DNA from: Candidatus Gastranaerophilales bacterium
GTDB taxonomy: Bacteria > Cyanobacteriota > Vampirovibrionia > Gastranaerophilales > Gastranaerophilaceae
DNA: 64,000 nucleotides
Assembly (NCBI GenBank): GCA_944324835.1
Contig: CALUXV010000001.1
Coordinates: 62,001 to 126,000, forward strand
Direction of reading: 5' to 3'
In this document: piece after piece, positions 37,319 through 45,455 of the stretch
How positions within the stretch are numbered: the stretch's first letter is position 1
Layout of the letters: each line of letters opens with the position of its first letter
Notes under the pieces: model-generated
What the model was told of the DNA's origin: nothing
Databases searched by the model: none
Seen by the model: the letters and a program-made list of their open reading frames with translations, nothing else
Translations under genes and position numbers: made by a program

Positions 37319-37414
37319 CTACATATTATGTAAGGTTTTGTGTCCTTCTATTATGCTTGGTAGCATAATTATTGAAATGTAGAATACAAATGCGAAAAGT
37401 AATAAATCTACCAT
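37319..37414 (-). CDS. possible 31-residue membrane peptide
   Basis: The frame from 37414 encodes a 31-residue peptide with one membrane helix (MVDLLLFAFVFYISIIMLP) and a short polar tail (EGHKTLHNM). An AGGTG ribosome-binding site stands 6 nt before the ATG. It is convergent with tdk and too short for usual gene callers. A longer, out-of-phase frame over the same bases (37326-37538) is less likely. Function unknown. Confidence 0.4.
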   Translation of the reverse strand: MVDLLLFAFVFYISIIMLPSIIEGHKTLHNM

Positions 37415-37553
37415 TGAGTACACCTCGTTTTTCAATCCTTACATATTCTATATTCCACATTTTGGATATTTTATAACATTTTTGGTTAATATTGATACAA
37501 AACGAAATAGAGCCTTTTATACACTTATTAATCAGCAAATTATTTTAATAAAA

Positions 37554-37570
37554 AACCGCCATCGGCGGTT
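37554..37570 (-). terminator. rho-independent terminator of MG-SQ paralog B
   Basis: AACCGCC with GGCGGTT, 3-nt loop, followed on the minus strand by a T-run; 56 bp after the stop of the gene at 37626-38552. The most GC-rich hairpin nearby. Confidence 0.8.
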
Positions 37571-37625
37571 AATATTAATTCAAAATTATAAGGAAAAATT
37601 ATATAGAAAATCTTTATTTTATTCT

Positions 37626-38552
37626 CTATGAGAATAGTTTAAATGTTTTCTCAATATTGTCATTTCGGACTTGTTTTAGAGAATCCATTTCTGTTTTGAT
37701 AGCATTTCTTTCTGTTTCAGTTTGAGAAAGTAAAGTATCATATTGCGTATCTTTTCTATTTATACGAGTGGTTTCTGATTCATAAATTGCTTCTGCTTTT
37801 TTAAGTTCTTTTTCGTCAACTACTTCTTGTAATAAACTATCAGTAGAAACGCTTACTTCCATCCAGGCACCTTTTCCATCATCGCCTGCTTCAGTATCAT
37901 ATTTGTGTAATAAAATTTCGCCGTTTGCTAACATGTTTGTTAACCATTCATAATCATCACCATAATTTGCAGTATCAAAAACTTTAACACCTTTATCACC
38001 ACTTTCGGTTAATGCCGCATAAAGGTTTATGTAATATGATGATTCCGCAACATCTACATCATCAAGAGTTGTAATATTTTTTGTTGCTTTTAAATAATCC
38101 AGTGCGAACTTTTCACCAGCATATTTCTTCTGATATTCTTCTCTGTTATTATCATCTATCTCAATACCATATTTATTCTTTAACTCGGCATCAGTTATAG
38201 ATTGCCAAACCTGAGCTTCGTAAGCTTTCTTCATATCTTCATTTGCGACATAAAATTTACCGGCATCATCACCGTTTAAAATTTCAAGAGCATATGGAGT
38301 TTGAACCCCCATATTATATCCGCCAAACATAGTATTAAATGTAGCATCTCTATATGAAACAGTTCCATCAGTTTCTACATATTTGTATTGAACTTTTTTA
38401 GCATCTAATGCAGCCATATAGTCGTTATAAACTCTATCTGACTCATTTGCCAATTGGAGCTTTTGAGCTTGAATTCTTTGAGCTTGATACTCTATGCGAT
38501 GCTGTCTGGATGTTAATTGCAGCAAACGTACTTGTGTAGCAGCTAAACCCAT
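37626..38552 (-). CDS. MG-SQ family protein B (short form)
   Basis: 308 residues. N-terminus MGLAATQVRLLQLTSRQHRIEYQ continuing into AQRIQAQKLQLANESDRVYNDY, closely similar to paralog A (3335-6181). C-terminal coiled coil ETERNAIKTEMDSLKQVRNDN, ending TFKLFS as in A. The middle is short, acidic and without recognised domain, so this is close to a minimal version of the family. No signal peptide. It has its own sigma-28-like promoter and terminator, so it is monocistronic. Function unknown. Confidence 0.85.
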   Translation of the reverse strand: MGLAATQVRLLQLTSRQHRIEYQAQRIQAQKLQLANESDRVYNDYMAALDAKKVQYKYVETDGTVSYRDATFNTMFGGYNMGVQTPYALEILNGDDAGKFYVANEDMKKAYEAQVWQSITDAELKNKYGIEIDDNNREEYQKKYAGEKFALDYLKATKNITTLDDVDVAESSYYINLYAALTESGDKGVKVFDTANYGDDYEWLTNMLANGEILLHKYDTEAGDDGKGAWMEVSVSTDSLLQEVVDEKELKKAEAIYESETTRINRKDTQYDTLLSQTETERNAIKTEMDSLKQVRNDNIEKTFKLFS

Positions 38553-38585
38553 TTTTACTCCTTTTTCTAGTTCCTTATATGAAAC

Positions 38586-38612
38586 ATAACGGCATTTTTC
38601 TTCATTTCTTTA
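38586..38612 (-). promoter_or_regulatory. sigma-28-like promoter of MG-SQ paralog B
   Basis: Read on the minus strand: TAAAGAAA, exactly 11 bp, GCCGTTAT, 33 bp before the ATG, with AAAAGGAG as ribosome-binding site. Two dyad-related TGT(A/T)ACA sites lie upstream at 38627-38655. Confidence 0.6.
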
Positions 38613-38795
38613 GAGAATATTAACAAATTGTTACATTATTAATTTTTGTAACAATTTATACAATTTACTGGTATATCTTAATTAAAAATTGTATAATCAG
38701 TATATACACAATACAATATAAAAATCCAACTATCACTATCTTTTTAAACCAAGTATGATTATTTAATCATACTTTTTATTTTATTTAAAAGTATG

Positions 38796-39364
38796 ATAAC
38801 TAAATAGATATTTTGTTATGAACACTTATAAAAGTATTCATAACTTTATTAAAAATAATATATTGTAATATCGTTATATAATATTTATTTTAAATAAAAA
38901 TACTATTCTAAGGGTTTTATAGAATAATAACAGGGTTATACATCTCTACATCTAGTATCTGCGTTTCAAATAATTTTTCTTTTTGCCTCTGACGAGGCAT
39001 ATCAAATGATAGCGGGGTTTATGCACCCCTGCACCCCGCATCCCCATTTCTTTGACAGCAAAGAAACGGGGAACAAAGAAACTGCCGACTTGAACTCCGT
39101 TCGCTAATACTCACTAATTTCAACCCCAGAAATGTGAACTCGGCAGAAAATGGATACTATTCATATAAGAAAGTTAAAATAAAAAGTATTTTCTGCCTCA
39201 AACAACACATTTCTTGATATTGTTTCAATAAGTGAGTATTGCTCACTCCGTAAAAGCCGGAAGGGGGAGAAAATAATAAGTAAAAGAATTCCCCAGAACT
39301 AAAGTGAAAGACTGCACTATTAAACACTTAATCACTTTTCATAACAAAATATCTATTTAGTTAT
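38796..39364. mobile_element. TIR-bounded non-coding element (MITE-like)
   Basis: Perfect 27-bp inverted repeats lie at 38796-38822 and 39338-39364. Each end contains TA followed by ACTAAATAGATATTTTG, so the outer limits could be a TA target duplication (IS630/Tc1-mariner type) around a 563-bp element with 24-bp repeats. The inside has no long ORF but a distinctly GC-richer core (about 39003-39160) with several hairpins: TGCCTC-TGAC-GAGGCA (38984-38999), a 13-bp stem with one mismatch at 39042-39071, CTGCCGA/TCGGCAG (39082-39146), and a 10-bp inverted pair AATACTCACT (39107-39116)/AGTGAGTATT (39231-39240). No transposase. Copy number cannot be seen. Confidence 0.6.
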
Positions 39365-39376
39365 AATTAACTGTGT

Positions 39377-39382
39377 TAAAAT
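39377..39382 (+). promoter_or_regulatory. extended -10 element of rlmD beside the element end
   Basis: TGT-TAAAAT ends 7 nt before the ATG at 39390 and begins 12 nt outside the right terminal repeat, so any -35 would lie inside the element. No Shine-Dalgarno is present. Confidence 0.35.
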
Positions 39383-39389
39383 TTAAGTT

Positions 39390-40733
39390 ATGGAACAAGA
39401 ACTCATTGTAGAAATAAAAGAACTCTCCAATCTTGGCTCTGGAATAGCCAAACATGCCGGCATGATTATTTTTGTCGAAAATACATGTCCTGGAGATATT
39501 GTAAAAATAAAAATAAAAAAACAAACCAAAAATTATGCAATTGGAGAACTATTAGAAATACTTACCTCATCGCCTCATAGAATTCAACCATTTTGTCCAA
39601 TGCAAAAAATTTGCGGTGCTTGTCAAATTCAATTTATTGATTACAACTATCAATTAGAGCTAAAAAAGAAAATAGTCTGTGATTATGCAAGGAATTTAGA
39701 ATCAATAACAGTTGGAGAAACAATACCTTCTCCGCAAATAAAAAATTACAGGCACAAAATTCAATATCCAATATCTGAAACACAAAACTCTAAACGCATT
39801 CTTGCAGGATATTATAAACCAAAATCTCACGAGATTGTAAATATTAAATACTGTCCTATTCAACCTAAAATTTGCGATGATATTATTGAATATATTAGAG
39901 TTACAGCTCCCAAATATAATATTTCTGGATATAAAGAGAAATCGCACACTGGAATTTTAAGACACGTTGTCATTCGTTCATCCGCAGATAATGGAAACAA
40001 CCTTTTGGTATTAGTTATTAACGATAATAAAATTTCAAAACAAATTAAACAATTTGGAGAAGATATCTATAACCATTTCGACAAAATTACAGGTGTTTGC
40101 GTTAATTTTAACAATAAAAAAACAAATTTAATTCTATCTGATAAAACAAAAACTTTATACGGCAAAAACTATACTGAAGAAAAACTTTGCGGTATAACAT
40201 TTAAAATTGGAGCAAACACTTTTTTTCAAGTTAATCCTAAAAGTGCAGAAAATATTTTTAATTACGTAAAAAACTATATCTCTAAAAACTTTGAATCTCC
40301 AGTTATTCTTGATGCATATGCAGGAATTGCAGCATTTGGTATCGTAATGGCTGATATTTCAAAAAAAGTTGTGAGCGTTGAAGAAAATGAAGAATCAATT
40401 TCTCTTGCCAAAGACACCCTTGCCCAAAATAAAATAAACAACGTAGAACTTTTTTCAAAAGATACTGCAAAATATCTTGAAACATCAAAAGAACAATTTG
40501 ATATCACAATTCTTGACCCGCCAAGAAAAGGTTGTACAAAAGAAGCTTTAGATGGTGTTCTTAAAGTAACAAAATCAAAAATTATATATGTTAGCTGCAA
40601 TCCACAAACGCTTATTAGAGATTTAGAATACCTTATATCTAAAGGAGCAAAAGTTAATTTTATTCAGCCATTTGATATGTTCTGCCATACTTATCACGTT
40701 GAGTCAGTTGCAATTATAGACTTAGTTCAATAA
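39390..40733 (+). CDS. rlmD: 23S rRNA (uracil-5-)-methyltransferase, RlmD/RumA family
   Basis: 447 residues: N-terminal TRAM RNA-binding domain (1-60), Fe-S cysteines (CPMQKICGACQ), then the SAM domain with LDAYAGIAAFGI, ILDPPRKGCTKEAL and VSCNPQTLIRDL (catalytic Cys). The C-terminus HTYHVESVAI is typical. Distinction between RlmD, RlmCD and TrmA-like subgroups is not possible by eye, but the N-terminal Fe-S motif favours RlmD/RlmCD type. Confidence 0.92.
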   Translation: MEQELIVEIKELSNLGSGIAKHAGMIIFVENTCPGDIVKIKIKKQTKNYAIGELLEILTSSPHRIQPFCPMQKICGACQIQFIDYNYQLELKKKIVCDYARNLESITVGETIPSPQIKNYRHKIQYPISETQNSKRILAGYYKPKSHEIVNIKYCPIQPKICDDIIEYIRVTAPKYNISGYKEKSHTGILRHVVIRSSADNGNNLLVLVINDNKISKQIKQFGEDIYNHFDKITGVCVNFNNKKTNLILSDKTKTLYGKNYTEEKLCGITFKIGANTFFQVNPKSAENIFNYVKNYISKNFESPVILDAYAGIAAFGIVMADISKKVVSVEENEESISLAKDTLAQNKINNVELFSKDTAKYLETSKEQFDITILDPPRKGCTKEALDGVLKVTKSKIIYVSCNPQTLIRDLEYLISKGAKVNFIQPFDMFCHTYHVESVAIIDLVQ

Positions 40734-40734
40734 A

Positions 40735-41532
40735 CTATTTTCTAGCCGGCATGTTTTGATTTATAAATTCTATTGCTTTCTTCTTGCAAGCAGAATCATG
40801 CTGTAAAATTAACATACCATTTGTTGGATAATTGGTATTATGTATAACAAACTTTCCTTTGGCAAAAGTTTTTAATGAGACTTCCTGACAAACAGCATAT
40901 TTATCACTCTTACTACACATTACAAGAATAGGTGTTGTTCCTAAGCGATAATCAAAAATATTTAAACCCTTAAATTGTTGATAAGGAGTTAATAATACCA
41001 TAGCTTTAGGTTTTATCGGCATTAATTGAGCAACCAAAACACCTGTATTAGCCCCAATATCACCACCAACTATTGCATAATTATTAAAAGAAACTTTTTT
41101 AGTTATTTGCTTGGTAGTATTTATAAGGGCTAATATATCATAAGGATATTTTTTATACGTCTTTGGTGTAAAATAAGTCCAAGATTTAACTCTAAATTTA
41201 GCGTCTTTATTACTTATGCCATGTCCTCTTAAATCAACAAGCATAACTGCATACCCTTGTTTTACAAAAGTATATGGCAATTCTTTCCATTGAGAAGACG
41301 AATACCCCAGAGAATGCAAAAAGATAATTGTAGGATATTGAACCTTAACCTTAGAACCTTTTGGAGTTCTTGGATAAAGCAATTGCGCCTTCATTATATG
41401 AGAATCTTTAGTAGTAACTTCAATCGTTTTAGTTATATAAGGCTTTTTCTTCTTTTTTGTTGAAGTCGCAGCAAATACACCTGACATTGTAAATACAAAA
41501 ACTAAAATTAAAACCAAAGCCTTCTTTAACAT
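40735..41532 (-). CDS. secreted alpha/beta hydrolase with Asp in the nucleophile elbow
   Basis: 265 residues with a signal peptide (MLKKALVLILVFVFTMSGVFAA) followed by a Lys-rich stretch. HSLGYSS (oxyanion region, 73-79), VDLRGHGIS and YAIVGGDIGANTG identify the fold. The elbow G156-G-D158-I-G160 carries Asp where most members have Ser; D210 and H231/H245 are candidates for the acid and base. Asp nucleophiles occur in haloalkane dehalogenases and epoxide hydrolases; an inactive or altered enzyme is also possible. Convergent with rlmD, 1 nt apart. Confidence 0.75.
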   Translation of the reverse strand: MLKKALVLILVFVFTMSGVFAATSTKKKKKPYITKTIEVTTKDSHIMKAQLLYPRTPKGSKVKVQYPTIIFLHSLGYSSSQWKELPYTFVKQGYAVMLVDLRGHGISNKDAKFRVKSWTYFTPKTYKKYPYDILALINTTKQITKKVSFNNYAIVGGDIGANTGVLVAQLMPIKPKAMVLLTPYQQFKGLNIFDYRLGTTPILVMCSKSDKYAVCQEVSLKTFAKGKFVIHNTNYPTNGMLILQHDSACKKKAIEFINQNMPARK

Positions 41533-41672
41533 TACAATTTCCCTCTTTTTATAGAGATTATAGCATAATTATTAAAAAAATGTTACAATTGAAAGAAAAT
41601 TAGGCAATTATTTAACAAAAAACATCTTATTATATATATATTATATAATAAGTAAATACAAAGGGAGAAATT

Positions 41673-42578
41673 ATGGCAGTTTCACTCGACACTAATGTTG
41701 TATATTTACAAGATAGATTAAACATCAACACAACACGGATGAATAACTATGCAAACAAATCCGTTGATGAAATTATCAAAGAAGAAGCTCAACAGGGAAA
41801 CCAAACTGCTGTTGATTATAAACGTCAAATATTTGGCAATCAAGATGAACTTATAAATGGTTTTAAACTTGATGACCCAAACAATAAGTACAACATAATA
41901 AGAGCAATGTCAGAAGATCAACAAGAAAAACTTCTACCTATGCTGGAATCAGAAGATATGGTACTAGGTTTAGGATTTTTTACACAGGACCAACTATTGA
42001 AACTGTTTAATGAAGTGCCGCCGGAAGAAGCAGTTAATGTAGCATTAGAGGCATTCTCTCTTGAACAAATTATATCAATGTTGCCACAAGAACAACTGGA
42101 AAAATTCTTTTTTAGTGATGATGTTGAAAAAGATCAAGTAATAAAACAATTACAAAGTATGCCTCCTGAAATCTTAATACAAATGGTTGAAAGTATTACA
42201 GGAGAGCCATCAGACGTAAGTGATTCAATGGCTTTAATACAAGCAATTGCCAATTTGCCAGAGAAACAATATAAAGAAACAATGGCAAATATGGATCCTG
42301 TTGTACAATCTCAGGTAGTATTCCAGATGGCTCATGATGATAAAAAAATCTTAGAAGTATTTGATAATGAAGCTTATACAATGATGCTGCAAAGGCTGCA
42401 AAAACCAGATATGGTTAAATCAATGATTGGTTTAGAAGATGAATCATTGCAAAAAATGATAGGAGAATTACCGCCTGATTTATTTGCAATTGTTGCAACT
42501 CAAGTAGATACTAAAGAATTTGCGAAATTCTTAATCGAAGATTGTCAAGATGTTCTTGAAAAAATGAGTACAAGATAA
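41673..42578 (+). CDS. helical-repeat protein, MgtE_N/FliG-like
   Basis: 301 residues, all-helical, acidic. From residue 70 on it has repeated short helices joined by (M/L)P(P/Q)E(E/Q/I) turns (VPPEEAVNVAL, LPQEQLEKFF, MPPEILIQMV, LPPDLFAIVA), the style of the MgtE N-domain/FliG superhelix. No membrane helix, so it is not an MgtE channel. The first 60 residues are a separate helical segment. A GGGAG ribosome-binding site precedes the ATG, and an AATGTTACAAT site lies at 41579-41589. Role unknown; the fold call is inference. Confidence 0.55.
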   Translation: MAVSLDTNVVYLQDRLNINTTRMNNYANKSVDEIIKEEAQQGNQTAVDYKRQIFGNQDELINGFKLDDPNNKYNIIRAMSEDQQEKLLPMLESEDMVLGLGFFTQDQLLKLFNEVPPEEAVNVALEAFSLEQIISMLPQEQLEKFFFSDDVEKDQVIKQLQSMPPEILIQMVESITGEPSDVSDSMALIQAIANLPEKQYKETMANMDPVVQSQVVFQMAHDDKKILEVFDNEAYTMMLQRLQKPDMVKSMIGLEDESLQKMIGELPPDLFAIVATQVDTKEFAKFLIEDCQDVLEKMSTR

Positions 42579-42579
42579 A

Positions 42580-43086
42580 TTAACCTTCAGATAAAGAATC
42601 TAAAAGCATTTGCAATGCACATTGCGTAAATTCCTGTTTCATTCTTATACGATTATACTTAGGATTTAACTTAAACTCCTGAACTATAGACTTATACCTA
42701 TTAGTAATTCCTACATACAATAAACCAACAGGCTTATCCGGAGTTGCGCCGGTCGGCCCTGCGATTCCAGTTGTAGAAATTGCAATATCTGCTTTTGTTT
42801 TTCTGTATAAGCCTTCGGCCATTTCTCTGGCACACTGTTCACTTACGGCACCGTATATTCTTAAAGTTTCATCTTTAACATCTAATAATGCTTGTTTTGA
42901 TTCATTAGAATAAGTTATAAAGTTTGCACGTATATAATCAGAACTTCCTGAAATATCAGTTAGCCTTGAACTTAATAAACCACCGGTACAAGATTCTGCA
43001 GAAGAAATTATTAGAGAATGAGTCTTTAAAATTTCTGCAATTGATTTTTCTAAATTAGTATTTCGTTTAAATCTGTTAAATATCAT
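42580..43086 (-). CDS. pncC: nicotinamide-nucleotide amidohydrolase (CinA C-terminal domain)
   Basis: 168 residues, a stand-alone CinA C-terminal domain that deamidates NMN to NaMN in pyridine-nucleotide recycling. SSAESCTGGLLSSRLT, YSNESKQALLDV, GAVSEQCAREMAEG and TTGIAGPTGATPDKPVG are family motifs. nadD at 46499 belongs to the same pathway. Convergent with the helical-repeat gene, 1 nt apart. Confidence 0.94.
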   Translation of the reverse strand: MIFNRFKRNTNLEKSIAEILKTHSLIISSAESCTGGLLSSRLTDISGSSDYIRANFITYSNESKQALLDVKDETLRIYGAVSEQCAREMAEGLYRKTKADIAISTTGIAGPTGATPDKPVGLLYVGITNRYKSIVQEFKLNPKYNRIRMKQEFTQCALQMLLDSLSEG

Positions 43087-43155
43087 AGATTAAATGTATT
43101 TCATTAGAACTCCATTGTCAATATGTAAAAAAGATGATTATTTAAAATATTGGTA

Positions 43156-43161
43156 TATAAT
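43156..43161 (+). promoter_or_regulatory. -10 element of a leaderless transcript (YkgJ-like gene)
   Basis: TATAAT ends 6 nt before the ATG at 43168; no Shine-Dalgarno and no recognisable -35. Confidence 0.4.
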
Positions 43162-43167
43162 ATTTTT

Positions 43168-43713
43168 ATGATTGAAACAGAAGCACAATTTTTAGAACGA
43201 CGTCCGCAAAGGCTATGCCTTATGTGCGGTAAATGCTGCAGAGTAGTTACAGCCTCTATTTCTCAAGAAGAGATGCTTAAACGAGCAAACAATGGAGATA
43301 AAGAAGCTTTAGAATTTTTAGAACTGTTTGAACCATTTGAATCCATTGAAGCTGCTAAAGCTGTAGATAAAGAAATTGTAGAAAATATTCCAGATTATGA
43401 ACACAGAACATTTTATACATGCAGATTTTTAAAAGGGAATCTATGTACCAGATATGAAACAAGACTTGGAGTATGTAAAAGGTTTCCAAACTCTCCGTGG
43501 GCGATTTATCCGCCAGGATGTGGTTTTGCTGGATGGCTATTTGTTGAACGTGAAAAAATTATGAAGTATGTACGTGGTTTGAAAGAAGAGCAACTAAAAT
43601 ACAAAATGATGCTAAAAACAACCCCTGAACTTAAAGAAAAACTTGAAAAATTAATCGCTTCAATTGATGAAAATATCAAACTATTTTCTCAATACGGTTC
43701 TGAAAAATGGTAA
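43168..43713 (+). CDS. YkgJ-family cysteine cluster protein
   Basis: 181 residues from MIETEAQFLERRP. CLMCGKCCR near the N-terminus and CRFLKGNLCTRYETRLGVCKRFP form the Cys cluster of the YkgJ (Fe-S or zinc) family; WAIYPPGCGF adds another Cys. The C-terminal third is a charged helix. The open frame begins with a TTG at 43150, but that lies inside the promoter, so the ATG is chosen. Members are of unknown biochemical role. Confidence 0.82.
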   Translation: MIETEAQFLERRPQRLCLMCGKCCRVVTASISQEEMLKRANNGDKEALEFLELFEPFESIEAAKAVDKEIVENIPDYEHRTFYTCRFLKGNLCTRYETRLGVCKRFPNSPWAIYPPGCGFAGWLFVEREKIMKYVRGLKEEQLKYKMMLKTTPELKEKLEKLIASIDENIKLFSQYGSEKW

Positions 43714-43799
43714 AATTATACATACTTAATTAGACTCGTTATTACCAAAATCTATAATGCTATGATTATATCAATAACTATTCTGAAATGTATGCAAAA

Positions 43800-44381
43800 T
43801 TATAGAATAAAATCTTTCAATTCATACAGTTTTTCAAAATCACCGGTTGTTACAACTTCTTTGGTTATAGTATCATATACCTTTTTGATACCTTTTTCAT
43901 CAGGAGTTTTAAGCTGTTTCGGAAGTTTAATATCATCTGCAGTTTTGGCGTTGACAAAACCTTCGTTCAGTTTTGCAAACTCTTTGTAAATATCAAGGAT
44001 TTCTTGTTTTTCTTCAGAATACTCGTACCCCAGATTGAGATAATATTTTGTATCCTTACCGAACCATTTAACAAATTCTGAAATATAGTTTATTTCCTGC
44101 AACTCAATTTCTTCATTGTATTCCTGTCCCAAACAATGATTCCCGGTAAGTTCCGCACCTTTTTGAGTTACAACATAAGAAGCCCAGAGCATACAGCCCA
44201 AATAAAATGCTGTATTTTGTTCTATCATTGCCAATATTTGAGGATAATACGTTTTAAACTTAAATCTTTTTTGTCCGAGGTTTTTAAACTTGTTTATTTC
44301 CGCATACATGTATTCAATTGAATGTATAAAGCTTGAAAGATATTGCCCGTAACCCGGGTCAAACGGAACAGTATTTGCCAT
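43800..44381 (-). CDS. hypothetical protein downstream of isocitrate dehydrogenase
   Basis: 193 residues, aromatic-rich and mostly helical (YLSSFIHSIEYMYAEINKF; FYLGCMLWASYVV as the most hydrophobic part). No signal peptide or recognised domain. It starts 1 nt after the isocitrate dehydrogenase stop, so the two are co-transcribed, but no functional link is evident. Confidence 0.7.
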   Translation of the reverse strand: MANTVPFDPGYGQYLSSFIHSIEYMYAEINKFKNLGQKRFKFKTYYPQILAMIEQNTAFYLGCMLWASYVVTQKGAELTGNHCLGQEYNEEIELQEINYISEFVKWFGKDTKYYLNLGYEYSEEKQEILDIYKEFAKLNEGFVNAKTADDIKLPKQLKTPDEKGIKKVYDTITKEVVTTGDFEKLYELKDFIL

Positions 44382-44382
44382 A

Positions 44383-45381
44383 TTATTCTCCTAAGTTATT
44401 AATTATTGCCTGAGTAAATTCTGAACATTTTGCACTTCCGCCTAAATCTGCAGTTTTTACGCCAGATTCAAGGGTTTTGTATAAAGCTTTTTTAATTTTT
44501 TCGGCGGCAGTTTTCTCATCAATAAAGTTCAACATCTCACAAGCCGATAAAAGTAATGCCATCGGATTTGCCTTATCCTGACCTTTGATATCCGGAGCTG
44601 AACCGTGTACTGCTTCAAACACTGATGCTTGAACTCCAATATTGGCGCTTTGTGCAACACCTAAACCGCCAATCAAACCTGCAGTTAAATCTGATACTAT
44701 ATCTCCGTACAGATTCGGCAATAGTAATACATCAAACTGTTCAGGTTTTTGTACAAGCTGCATACAGCAGTTGTCGACAAGTATTTCTCGAAATTTAATT
44801 TGCGGATATTTTTCCGCTATGTTTCTTGCACATTCTAAAAATAATCCGTCTGAAAGTTTGCAGATATTAGCTTTTGTTACAACACAAACTTCTTTTCTGT
44901 TGTTTTTAAGAGCGTAATCAAACGCAAATTCCGCAATTCTTTCAGAAGCTTTTCTTGTAATTATTTTTATACTCTTTGCTGTATCATTATCCGGTTTTTC
45001 CTCTATTCCGGCATATAAATCCTCTGTATTTTCTCTTACGACAACAATATCGACATTGTCAAATTTAGTTTTAACTGTCGGTATGTTTTTACAAGGACGC
45101 AAGTTTGCATACAAATCCAATTCTTTTCTTAATTGAACATTAACCGATCGGAATCCTTTGCCGATAGGGGTTGTAATCGGTGCTTTAAGCGCTACTTTAT
45201 TCTTTTTTATTGAATCAATAACTCTTTGCGGTAAAGGTGTTCCTTCTGCATCGGCTACATCAGCCCCTGCTGTTTGGATATCCCAGTTTATATCCGCACC
45301 TGCTGCTTCTATTATTCTTACAACAGAATCCGAAATTTCCGGCCCTATTCCGTCACCTTTGATTAATGTTACATCTCTCAT
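44383..45381 (-). CDS. NAD-type isocitrate/isopropylmalate dehydrogenase family
   Basis: 332 residues, a beta-decarboxylating dehydrogenase. TLIKGDGIGPEI, VVRENTEDLYAGIE (typical of IDH3-like isocitrate dehydrogenases), VTKANICKLSDGLFL and NLYGDIVSDLTAGLIGGLG (metal-binding signature). The RENTEDLYAG segment favours isocitrate over isopropylmalate; no leucine genes are nearby, but homoisocitrate-type activity cannot be excluded. Confidence 0.88.
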   Translation of the reverse strand: MRDVTLIKGDGIGPEISDSVVRIIEAAGADINWDIQTAGADVADAEGTPLPQRVIDSIKKNKVALKAPITTPIGKGFRSVNVQLRKELDLYANLRPCKNIPTVKTKFDNVDIVVVRENTEDLYAGIEEKPDNDTAKSIKIITRKASERIAEFAFDYALKNNRKEVCVVTKANICKLSDGLFLECARNIAEKYPQIKFREILVDNCCMQLVQKPEQFDVLLLPNLYGDIVSDLTAGLIGGLGVAQSANIGVQASVFEAVHGSAPDIKGQDKANPMALLLSACEMLNFIDEKTAAEKIKKALYKTLESGVKTADLGGSAKCSEFTQAIINNLGE

Positions 45382-45420
45382 ACTTATTACCTCTTGTTTG
45401 ACTTAAGTATATCATAAAAG

Positions 45421-45449
45421 TTGATAACATAATTTTAATTTGTTATGAT
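45421..45449 (+). promoter_or_regulatory. promoter of the leaderless TPR-nadD operon
   Basis: TTGATA (45421-45426), exactly 17 bp, TATGAT (45444-45449), 6 nt, then the ATG at 45456. No ribosome-binding site. The best example of the leaderless pattern in this window. Confidence 0.6.
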
Positions 45450-45455
45450 TATTTT

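Noticed and set aside
37326-37538. 70-codon minus-strand frame
   Set aside because: No ribosome-binding site and Cys/Ile/Asn-rich random-looking product; the 31-codon frame in another phase has better signals.
38751-38797. AAGTATGAT/ATCATACTT/AAGTATGAT repeats left of the TIR element
   Set aside because: Hairpin-capable, but AT-only and outside the terminal repeats; no gene for it to terminate on the plus strand.
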